Shown: positions 9,269 to 17,103 of the stretch, piece after piece
Position numbering within the stretch: position 1 is the stretch's first letter
Layout of the letters: each line of letters opens with the position of its first letter
Assembly (NCBI GenBank): GCA_028565635.1
Contig: JAOXYB010015798.1
Span: forward strand, 1 to 19,380
DNA from: Phoronis ovalis
Taxonomy: Eukaryota > Phoronida > Phoronidae
Length of the DNA stretch: 19,380 nt
Reading direction: 5' to 3'
The notes under the pieces: generated by a model
What the model was told of the DNA's origin: nothing
The model's database searches: none
Seen by the model: only the letters and a program-made list of their open reading frames with translations
Translations under genes and position numbers: made by a program

Positions 9269-10689
9269 CTGAAATGTTTTCAAAAATATTATAATCAAAC
9301 ACATCGTCACTATTCAAAGGTCTAACAAAGATAATAGGGTTTTGTCCAGACGATGTAAATTAGATTTTTAAACATTAATATTCTTCAAACAAAAAGAAGA
9401 AAAAGAACATAAGTTTACTCCAAATCAGAGCAAATGGAATAATTATGTTACTTCATACATGTTTATCAATTACTGCTTAGCATAGATAAATATTAGGCCT
9501 CCGTGTGCCGGTTATATATAACGACCTTATTTCACATCTGGTACCGAGTGACTGCAATTTCTCGCGTAAATTTCCGTAATTTCCATGTAAATTTAATATA
9601 CATGTAAACATTTGCCAGAAATGTGAATGTAAAAATAACGGTAAATGTCCTAGTACAAGAAGTGTCAGAAAAACATGTTTTCTATAACTAGTAATATTTA
9701 TGACAGTAATCATCAATTTCCTACAATCACAGGAAACGTAGATGCGCTGAAAATCCCATCTGTTCTATAATGGTAGCTGCTTACAAAACCCAGATTGTTG
9801 TAATAATGAAAACACGCACCTGGGAGGAATCATCTCTAAGGGAGCTTTTTTTATCCACATCACTTCCCACTATCGTTTGACACAAAGAATTGGCACTGCC
9901 TGCGTTTTCATTTGAAACTGATTTTTGAACACCACATTCCTCGTCATTTTTTATACAGCCGCTTTGTTTTTGTTCAAGCTGGTGGGTATCATGTGGTTCT
10001 AACTGTGTATCATCTGCGTAGTCCAGTGGTTCCGGTAATTTGCTTAATGTGCAGTCTTCTCTACATGTGTGTTCTACATTAATGTAATCGTATTTCTTTG
10101 CAATTTGAAAGTCAGCAAAGTCTGAGGTTTCTGTAAGTGATTTTCCGACACTAATCCATTTTTCCTGTTCTTCTTGGTCTTGTCGATTATAGCCTTGTTC
10201 TAACAGCATCGGATCTTCATGATCGCGAAGTTCCCTGGATTTTTGAGATGTTTCTGATTGCTCCACAGTATTTGCAGGAGTAATCGATTGTAACTGCTCA
10301 GTAATGTTATCCATATTTGAATCTTTTGAATATATCAGTTCTTGTAAATAATATGTAAGGTGTTCTGCTTCTATGTTGTCAGAATTGTCAACTTTTGAAA
10401 TTTCAACGACACCTGTTTCACGTGACGGGACATTCACCCAATGCGTTGGTGCTTCGCTTTGTGAAGTCTGTCCGCAGCATTTTTCCAAAGATAATACTTG
10501 TTCACCCTGGGCTCTTGTTTCATGAAAATGTTTATTCTTTTTCTTTGACCAATTGCTGTACAATTTTCTTGAAGTTTTTGAGACGAGATAGAAGGCTGAG
10601 ATTGCAGCAGCTGTTGCGCAAATGAGTTTTGCTGTCTTATTCCCTGCAATATCGCTGATCAGTTGACGGTCAATTGTCAACAAACTCAT
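7961..10689 (-). CDS. Two-exon gene: N-terminally membrane-anchored protein kinase-like protein
   Basis: Exons 10689-9820 and 9268-7961 join in phase 0 (CAG|GTGCGT ... TTTCAG|GCA) into 725 codons plus TAA. Residues 21-37 form a hydrophobic anchor flanked by basic residues (KTSRK), as in signal-anchored membrane or organelle outer-membrane proteins. About 440 residues of acidic, low-complexity, probably disordered sequence follow. The C-terminal kinase domain has a glycine loop GSGTFAKV (about 481), VAIK-type lysine in VLKEY (about 503), HGDIKSRN (Asp 602, Asn 607) replacing HRD, DFR (Asp 623) replacing DFG, PPE, and SDVYSFG (about 669). All four core catalytic positions (Lys, Asp, Asn, Asp) are kept, so activity is possible. 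The non-RD loop resembles TKL-type kinases, but I cannot name a family. ATG at 10689 has A at -3. The gene converges on the TSR gene. Confidence 0.8.
9269..9819 (-). other. Intron of the kinase gene
   Basis: A 551-bp GT..AG intron; the open frame at 9477-9716 inside it is not supported as coding. No repeat or RNA gene was seen. Confidence 0.6.
9820..10689 (-). CDS. Exon 1 of the kinase gene: membrane anchor and disordered segment
   Basis: 290 codons ending GATTCCTCCCAG before a GTGCGT donor. The start MSLLTIDRQLISDIAGNK leads to a helix rich in Ala, Ile and Leu (about residues 21-37) and a basic patch. The remainder is rich in Glu, Gln, Ser and Asp with no recognised domain. Confidence 0.75.
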
Positions 10690-11208
10690 GTTAGTAATTG
10701 CAGCTCAGCCAGTTGCAACATTCTACAAACAAAGCAAGCCACTGACAATATGCATTGTGACGTCAGTTCATTCATGATGTATTTATGATAGAAGACGCTT
10801 AAATAACTATTTTCCTACATGCACTTTTAAAGTCACTAAAACTGAATATATTTTCACTTTCTTTATTTTTATATTTCCTCGATATTAATAATTAGATTGC
10901 CGTACATTTAAACATCTTTAAACTTACATAATGATTGAATTTGTATATGAGACAACAACTTCAGCGATGATTTCCTTGCCATAGTTTTACAGAACCCTGT
11001 AATGGCCTTCATGTTAGTAACTGAATGATGCTACGAAATAAATGAATTTTATTTATATCAAACATAATATGAGACTACTATTGTGTAAAACAGTATTTTA
11101 ACAAGAATAAATAATAAGTAATAAATGGTAAAATGTCCATAAAAATCGTCCGTTAAACGATCAGAATAAACCCACAAGTTTTCTTCTTCCACTTTTTTTT
11201 GCAACGTT
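10690..11208. other. Between kinase start and ZGLP1-like stop
   Basis: Both neighbours are on the minus strand, so this holds the 3' untranslated region of the ZGLP1-like gene and, nearer 10690, the promoter and 5' leader of the kinase gene. No clear TATA box or exon was recognised. Confidence 0.45.
11048..11053 (-). terminator. Candidate poly(A) signal for the ZGLP1-like gene
   Basis: AATAAA on the minus strand lies about 155 nt beyond the TGA at 11211-11209, a typical spacing. Confidence 0.45.
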
Positions 11209-11338
11209 TCACTTGGTACATTTATAACGAATCATTGTGAATCCTTTAGCTTTACACTTGGTGCATTCTGCACAACTCTTGTCCTGTTTCTTTGGAACGT
11301 ACCAACACTTTGTACATTTAACTCTGTACTTCCTAAAC
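11209..11338 (-). CDS. ZGLP1: Exon 5 of the ZGLP1-like gene: basic tail and second zinc cluster
   Basis: It follows the acceptor TTTATTTTTCAG. In the phase set by exon 4 it encodes RFRKYRVKCTKCWYVPKKQD, then CAECTKCKAKGF, and ends ...YKCTK with TGA at 11211-11209. Other frames over this stretch also stay open but lack the cysteine spacing and splice phase. Confidence 0.8.
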
Positions 11339-14300
11339 CTGAAAAATAAACAACCTTTAATATGCGAGCAGTTTTAATAAAAAAAAAACAGTGGTAGAGA
11401 AGTGGCCAAACGTTATACATTTTTCTCGTGTCGTTTTATGAGTTGGCCTACGGATTGACTAACAGCCCATTTCGCAGGATATATGCTTAAAATCATGTAA
11501 AAAAAACTATAAATGATCAAATGATAAAAACAAGACACGTAATATTTAACGCTGAATGGGCCTATCAGAAGCACCCAATGAGGATAATTTTTTATAGTAA
11601 ACCAAACTTTTTTTTTTGTTTCATGCTTAGCTAAACCATTTGGTAATGTAGCTTGGAAAGCCATATCTGTTCCCCACTCACCAACTAGACCTAGCTGAAT
11701 TTTTTTAAATTCACTATCCCCTATTTTCTGTTACTACATTTAAGAAACAGATATAGTTACGAAATCTGACGATAGTTAATAACTAGAGTGCTAATAATTA
11801 TTAATAAATATGAAACGGAAGCTTGTCACTGTTTTAACATACATGCTTTCGAGTTATAAGTAGTAGAAACATGTAAAGGTTTACATTCTATCCAGACTAG
11901 CAATTGATGAGAATGAAAAGTAAACATTATTCGGGAGAAAATCACCAACCTTATTCCGCAAGCATTGCAAAGTGGCGTACCATCGTCAGCATCTCGCCAT
12001 AGAGGAGTTCTTTTGGTACCACATGAGGCGCACTGTTTTCCTGTCAAGAAAGTAACGAAAATTATCTGGTAAAATTATAAAAACGACAAAAATGATGTGA
12101 AGTGCAGAATTTTTGAAACTAGAGTAATGTTTAAACTCGGGTTACATTCTACTCCCGATTCTACTCTGATGTTTCCCACCATGAAACGTCTCACCCTGAA
12201 CATGGCTGTAACTACCAAACATTTTTGACCAATAACTGTTCGACGCTATAAATAATACCTAGGACTAATAAAAGTCTAGCTTGAAGCTACAAACCCATTA
12301 CTAGGGTAGACAATTGTAAGAGCTACAACTTCTAGATGCTAGAAACTTTTAGGAGCTACGATCGACCATCGACCTACATCGATGCTTTATTCTAGATCTA
12401 GAAGGTTCAGTTCTGGGTCCTAGAAACGTTGTACCTCCTAAAAGTTCTAGGTCCTACAAGTTTCATCTCCTAGAATCTGTAGCATGATATCGAGCTCGGA
12501 CGAATGTATTTGTAGTATCTAACGATGTGCAGTACGTACGTATGTGTAACGAGGAATATATACTGTCCATAACTATTTTTTCTAGTGTCAAACGATTATT
12601 GGCCAAAAAACTGTTTGGTATGTTCCAGACTCCCCCTATAACTACACATGTGAACCAAGTATACATAAAAGCGTTCAATAGAAATTAGGACAAATCTTCA
12701 AAATTAGTAATATTGTTATGTTTAGAATTTTATTCCTGTTGAAATTATGTTTAATATAGCTCCCCACATGTACTCAGTAATTCTTGTTTTTTGACTTTTT
12801 CAAGTTACATGTAGATAAGCGTTTAGTTATGTAACTGATTAGGGATTACATGAACTGATGGCATAGCCGTGAGAAAACACTATACGTGGAAGCACATTTA
12901 ATTTATTTCCCTGTCAGTAAAACTCAGCATGATTCAACTAACCTTCGGAAAGTTGAGACACAGAAAATCGGTCCAAAATGTATGTCTGAAGCTCTGAGAA
13001 CTATAATAGCAGGATTATTGGATGCAACAAAATTAGAACTCAATATTCTTAAAATTCCTACCATTGCTGCCCACTCTTTTCACAGGCGCTTTACTGCCAG
13101 ACATTCTGGTTGAACGGTGCACCTTAGCTTGAGAATGATCAGGTATTCTGCTTGCTTTCCGTTTTGGCGTAAAGCTGGCAATGAAAGGAATTTGTTATAT
13201 AAGTAACGCAAAAACATCACTGCAGTACAAGTACTTCATGTCACCCTAGAAAGCGTATGCTATCTTTAACTCTTTTGTGGAACAATGTTGCAATACATGT
13301 ATATATATTTTATCAGTGTGAATAATACATGTATAATATCTAACAATTTCTCAAAATTTTGAATGTTCCGCTTTTTAGGAAACTCCTATTTTGCATATCC
13401 CCGTTTTAAGTCCATCCCTATAGATAGTTAGTATAGCTAATTGTTAAAAATAGCAAATGATGGTGCATTGGATATAGATTCTTGTGTGTAACAATGATTC
13501 ATAGAAACGATGATTATTATATTCGAAATTATTAAAAAATTCACAGCCAAAAATGGACTTTTCACATTGTTCATAGTAAAGAAAACTATCTGAACAAACG
13601 GAATATTTTTAGTAGTTTTAAAGTAGTGCACAAATTAAAGCTTGTAATATCAAATTTGAGATTCGTTACTGGTGTAAACGAATTTTATGTGTCTTACCTA
13701 AATCCAAATTGGCCACCATATTACAGACTGGGAGAGGGATGAGGGGAAATCAATCTCAAACAAGTTTGAAATTTATTTACATGTATTCCATTGAATATTC
13801 CCAAATATAAACTAAATATTTAAACTTTAAACAAATTATTTCGACAATTTTAGACAACTACAGTGATCACTGAACGTAACTGAGTTAAAATGTGTACATA
13901 AAACGCACTCGGCTCAGCTAGTACATAGCCCGGGGGCAGTCAATATGAAAGTGCATGGGTACCCATGTTCCAACATGGCTTTTCAAAAAAAGCCCCTAAC
14001 GAAATGAAATTCTGCAAAAAATACACCCCCCTAAGGAAGTGACTTTTAGATTTGTATCCATAGAACGATTTTTGGAATTTGGTTTGTATCAGTGAGTTTG
14101 CGTAAAAATGGATTGCTACTCAAATTTTTTAAAATTTTGGATTGCTACCCTTATATTTCACAAAATTTGGATTGTTACCCTTATATTTCAAAAAATTTGA
14201 ATTGAGTTTGCTACCGCAAGCTAAAATTTTGGATTGGGTTCCGCGGCACATCCCCGTATTAAAAAAATAATAAGTACCCCCCGGCTTCGGCCGGTATGAG

Positions 14301-15351
14301 ATAGGAAGTGGTCAAGCAGGACCCTAAGGACAAGCCGTAGGTTGTCCATAATAGGATCGTGCTTGCAGGACTAAGTAGGTATAATCTATAATATAATATA
14401 CTACAAGCTTAAGTTATTCAATTTTCTACATATTTTTTACCTGAAAGATGGCTTAAGTTCCAAGCGTGACATGTTATCGCTGTCTATCTTGAATTGCATA
14501 CTCACGGCAACACCACTAAAGTTAGGTTCACAGTATAGAGGACATTTCTTTGGATGGCGTTGTTTCAGAGAACATCTTCTACTTCTTATTGACGTGATCG
14601 GCACATCAAGATAAGTGTCAGCCGGGTAATCAGTTTGTCCTACTGGACTGCTTGGATATGAGAAAAAGCCAACATGTTGACACCTTTCTTTTGATGCCCT
14701 GGATGAATCTTCGATTCCCAAAGACGACTCAGTTGTGGATTTTGGCAATATGGAATCCCTGAGCAAAAGTAAAAAAATAGAAATGAATAGAATTGATAAA
14801 TTGTACTGCAATTTAAAGCAACCTTTTTTTGGCCATGCTTAAAGACGCCATAAACCATGCCTACCATCGTATTAAATTATTTTTGCAAATACTGAAAGCT
14901 AATAATGTGACTCAATAGACAATAACTTAAAGATATCCTATTTCGGTCTTGAAACTAGGTAGTAAAAACACACCCTTTTATTATTTTTGGGACTAAATTT
15001 TCGTTTTTTTACGATTTTTAAGCTATTTCAGGGCGTACTGGGTGCCCGGTCTGAATGCTGAAAAACATACCTTTCACCCGGTTTTTTGTAACGAACATGC
15101 GTACCCAGCTATTCTGACTGTTACCCCCCCGGGATCTGAGCGTATACCAACCATTTTTAAGCTTCAAAAGTTAATGCATTACAAGCCAAACGTAGCTGTA
15201 TATATTTGACATGCAAAACAAGAAGTCTTGGTACGACGACTGGGAAGTCTTCATAAAAACATAAGAAAATCAGAAAAAAAAATTGCTATTTAATACGACA
15301 GTTTGACGCCGAATTAATTAAATTTACATACCTTCGCTCTTTGTGATACAT
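11209..15351 (-). CDS. ZGLP1: Five-exon gene: ZGLP1-like GATA-type zinc finger protein
   Basis: Exons 15351-15332, 14758-14441, 13174-13062, 12040-11950 and 11338-11209 join with matching phases (2, 2, 1, 2) into 223 codons plus TGA. The C-terminus carries a GATA finger, Cys154-x2-Cys157, TPLWRDADDGTPLCNACGIR (Cys175, Cys178), then FRKYRVKC. A second CxxCW...CxxCxxC zinc-binding cluster (Cys189 to Cys209) follows. GTPLCNACGIR followed by a KY motif and a CxxCW motif is, from memory, the signature of ZGLP1 rather than GATA1-6, and the length is close to vertebrate ZGLP1. Upstream of the finger is a basic stretch (TPKRKAS, VKRVG) that could serve nuclear import. It probably acts as a nuclear DNA-binding transcription regulator; mammalian ZGLP1 drives oogenic fate in germ cells. 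The start ATG (15351, A at -3) is the least certain part. Confidence 0.72.
11339..11949 (-). other. Intron 4 of the ZGLP1-like gene
   Basis: A 611-bp AT-rich intron splitting the GATA finger region between ...CGIR and RKYR. The open frame at 11413-11664 within it is not supported. Confidence 0.6.
11950..12040 (-). CDS. ZGLP1: Exon 4 of the ZGLP1-like gene: GATA zinc finger core
   Basis: The acceptor TTTCTTGACAG precedes this 91-bp exon. It encodes KQCASCGTKRTPLW, then RDADDGTPLCNACGI, with all four zinc-binding cysteines and the TPLW motif. The donor AAG|GTTGGT is less common than GTAAGT, but it gives the phase needed for the next exon. Confidence 0.85.
12190..12635. mobile_element. Long foldback (palindromic) element in intron 3 of the ZGLP1-like gene
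   Basis: The outer arms are 12213-12257 and 12574-12620. Read on opposite strands they give TACCAAACATTTTTGACCAA, then TAACTGTTCGACGCTA, against TACCAAACAGTTTTTTGGCC, then AATAATCGTTTGACACTA. Inner arms at 12339-12358 and 12431-12450 share CTAGAAACTTTTAGGAG in opposite sense. The centre is full of TCTAGA/CTAGATCTAG-type palindromes. There is no open frame. It resembles a MITE or foldback transposon, and its transcript could form an extended hairpin. Confidence 0.7.
12636..13061. other. Remainder of ZGLP1-like intron 3
   Basis: No exon or repeat is supported here. The plus-strand open frame 12886-13113 runs across exon 3 in antisense and is a shadow. Confidence 0.5.
13062..13174 (-). CDS. ZGLP1: Exon 3 of the ZGLP1-like gene: basic segment before the finger
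   Basis: A 113-bp exon with acceptor CATTGCCAG and donor ATG|GTAGGA. It is recognised because its phases (2 in, 1 out) exactly bridge exons 2 and 4. It encodes a Lys/Arg-rich, probably nuclear-localising stretch beginning FTPKRKASRIPDHSQ. The frame has no stop across the exon and hits one soon after the donor. Confidence 0.65.
13175..13926. other. First part of ZGLP1-like intron 2 (lower coordinates), no gene seen
   Basis: AT-rich intronic sequence with short repeats of ATACATGTAT (about 13296-13335). No exon is supported. Confidence 0.5.
13927..14284. mobile_element. CCCGGGGG-ended non-autonomous repeat with internal ~31-bp units
   Basis: It begins at 13930 with CCCGGGGGCAGTCA and ends near 14284 with GTACCCCCCGG, so its ends form a short inverted repeat. 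Inside, about 14108-14245, units built on 'AAAATTTTGGATTGCTACCCTTATATTTC' repeat three to four times with decay. The left end aligns with the minus-strand reading of 15134-15085 (CCCGGGGG, CAGTCA, GGGTACSCATGTTC). There is no coding capacity. Confidence 0.65.
14441..14758 (-). CDS. ZGLP1: Exon 2 of the ZGLP1-like gene
   Basis: The exon starts after TTTTGCTCAG and ends TTTCAG|GTAAAA; it is 318 bp, phase 2 at both ends. It encodes a Ser/Thr-rich start, then a Cys/Arg-rich part (RSRRCSLKQRHPKKC) and a segment alternating hydrophobic and polar residues (GVAVSMQFKID). No named domain is recognised. It is flanked on both sides by repeats of one family in opposite orientation. Confidence 0.65.
14759..15331 (-). 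other. Intron 1 of the ZGLP1-like gene
   Basis: A 573-bp intron between the start-codon exon and exon 2; it contains the repeat at about 15020-15134. Confidence 0.5.
15020..15134. mobile_element. Second copy of the CCCGGGGG-ended repeat family, opposite orientation, truncated
   Basis: On the minus strand from 15134 it reads CCCGGGGGGGTAACAGTCAG, then AATAGCTGGGTACGCATGTTC, similar to the left end of the element at 13927. The other end is not clear, so it is probably truncated or degraded. Confidence 0.55.
15332..15351 (-). CDS. ZGLP1: Exon 1 (coding part) of the ZGLP1-like gene
   Basis: An acceptor TTTTTAG before 15359 and a donor GTATGT after 15332 define a 28-bp exon containing ATG in the phase needed by exon 2 (MYHKER plus two bases). 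The exon could instead lie inside a longer transcript with upstream non-coding sequence. Confidence 0.45.
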
Positions 15352-15418
15352 GTTTAAACCTAAAAATTGAGATCGTTATCTGCAGTTTGAATACGCGATC
15401 AATTTTACGACCATTTAC

Positions 15419-15574
15419 CTCTTCATCGAATATCTTCTGGTATAGACAAAATCCAGCTATTCTCGTTATGTACTCAACACTGAGTATCAATCTTTGTGAA
15501 AGGACCAATAAATATGCGAGTATAAATTTATCAACACGGTCCAGCATGGAGCCGTTGTTATTCAAATTTCCCAC
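15419..15574 (-). other. Open frame upstream of the ZGLP1-like start; possible 5' exon or uORF
   Basis: ATG at 15574 opens 52 codons (MGNLNNNGSMLDRVDKFILA and on) before a good donor, GAG|GTAAAT at 15418. Spliced to the acceptor at 15360 it would hit TAA at once; unspliced it stays open to the GTATGT donor but in a phase that does not fit exon 2. It is therefore better read as 5' untranslated sequence containing an upstream reading frame, or as chance. Confidence 0.3.
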
Positions 15575-15987
15575 TCAGTGAATAAAAAGGAAGAGCTTCT
15601 ATGAGAGGGGACGTTTAGTGATTGCTGTTAACATTGTTCATGTTTAGATGAATATGTAAATTTCACCAGTACCGTCAATTGGATTTACTAATCCTGGTTA
15701 CATGGGTCATGGTTCAGGATACGTTAAAAAGTATTGGTATTTTTGCATTTAATTTTTTATGTTTAATGTACAATGTTCGTCATTTGAATTTTTTTTATTA
15801 AAAAGAACAGTTTTCAACATATATTGGATGATTATCTTAAAGTAGATAGTAGACTATCATACAATGCAATAGACTTATGTATCCAGGAAAACTGAAGCAA
15901 GTAGTCGCAATTTTGAATCTGGCATAATTTCTGTCTATTTCGCACACAACTATGTTTACACAACGGCGACCAGCTTGTAAACTTCTT

Positions 15988-16122
15988 AAAATGTTATACT
16001 TGTTAATACTCAACACTGTCAATTAGCACTGCTTACTTTATCATGGTATACTGTATTTTTGTAATAATGTTGTTTTCTTGTGTCAAATAAAAAAAATTAA
16101 AAAAAAAAAAAATGTTATACTT
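15988..16122 (+). mobile_element. Short retroinsertion with poly(A) tail and 14-bp target-site duplication
   Basis: AAAATGTTATACTT occurs at 15988-16001 and again at 16109-16122. The roughly 107 bases between end in AATAAAAAAAATT and a run of 13 A. The insertion point reads TT|AAAA, the favoured nick of LINE-type endonucleases. This fits a strongly 5'-truncated LINE or mRNA 3' end copied in by target-primed reverse transcription. Confidence 0.75.
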
Positions 16123-16237
16123 TGTGAACTCTAAACAACTTTTAAAATCGAGGTAACAGGGAAAGATTAGCATGGTAACACGCAGTCTGAATAAATCCAT
16201 CCGTTAGTGTGGTCCCCTCTCAACTAGCGATAATCAA

Positions 16238-16339
16238 TTTTTGTTTATTATCTCGAAAAGCAGAAGAACGATAATCCCTTTATTTCTATATAAAGTGTCA
16301 CAAAAGTCTTGACATCAATCAAATTGCAGCTTACAGTAA
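16238..16339 (+). repeat. Dispersed repeat, copy B
   Basis: The inverted counterpart of 429-527; it shares TTTTGTTTAT, CGAAAA, GATAATCCCTTTATTT and CAATCAAATTGCAGCTTACAG in the same order. It lies downstream of the GPCR gene. Confidence 0.75.
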
Positions 16340-16602
16340 TATATATAACAGTGGACTAAGCGGGTAAGGAGTCGATCACGCACATGCTGTGCTGGCAGAG
16401 TTTATCTATAGTCCGCTAAGCAAGCTCCCCGGCGATACCTATTCAGAATGAGTCATGATCAGACAGAACAGACGATGGATCACGCAGAGAGAAAGGCTCA
16501 TCTCGGTTGGTAACATATTAATGACGTAATTATTTCGCTCTTGTTAAATTGAAGGAATATAACAAAAATTGACGTTAGTTGAGAGGCTACGGAACAGGTG
16601 AA

Positions 16603-16608
16603 TTTATT
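16603..16608 (-). terminator. Candidate poly(A) signal for the GPCR gene
   Basis: AATAAA on the minus strand, about 305 nt after the TAA stop at 16913. Confidence 0.35.
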
Positions 16609-16912
16609 CAAACTAATTGGTAACACAATGACGTTAAATGGTAGATGTTGTGTATCTTTGTTTCCTATCATACTGATCATCTGGAAATGCAAAAACTTCA
16701 GTTAATAACTATGATTTTATGTTTTTTAATGCTACAGATATTCTGTATACAGAAATACAATATTCATTAAACAATTACGTACACTTATTTTGCTGCTTTT
16801 CTGGATATACTTATGAGAGTTTCCATAGCTTTATATAACATTGTTGTAGTTATCTGTATAGTCAACCAGGATCGATGGATGAAAGCAGATGAATTTATAA
16901 AGTTAACATTAT

Positions 16913-17103
16913 TTACTTATTGTAGTATCGATTTGAAAGATGAGGATATTTATTTCTTAGTCTCGTCACAACATCCTCAGTTTGAGCGCTAGCGTCTAGG
17001 GAGCTTCTACAGTCTGGAGAATTTGTTTGTGTGGCGACGTGCGTCATAACAACTGCACTGTCACTATTCAAAGATGATGACTGTTTTTCCTTCAATTCTA
17101 ATT
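16913..17103 (-). CDS. GPCR terminal exon: end of the cytoplasmic tail
   Basis: The acceptor TTTTTCTTTTAG precedes 62 codons and TAA (16915-16913). The peptide is Ser-rich and carries two TQT-like motifs (VATQTN and SAQTED) 17 residues apart. It has no Homer-type PPxxF motif. Confidence 0.75.

Larger units (their letters stand above)
15582..16912. other. Intergenic region between the GPCR 3' end and the ZGLP1-like 5' end, with repeats
   Basis: It holds the GPCR 3' untranslated region (poly(A) candidate at 16603-16608), a target-site-duplicated poly(A) insertion (15988-16122), and copy B of the dispersed repeat (16238-16339). No coding exon is supported; the open frames at 15837-16022 and 16498-16692 look like chance. 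Confidence 0.5.

Noticed and set aside
12886-13113. Plus-strand open frame of 75 codons
   Set aside because: Overlaps exon 3 of the ZGLP1-like gene in antisense and has no domain.
16350-16430. Possible tRNA- or SINE-like stretch (GGACTAAGCGGG ... GTCCGCTAAGC)
   Set aside because: The matching blocks do not fold into a tRNA cloverleaf and no A or B box could be recognised.
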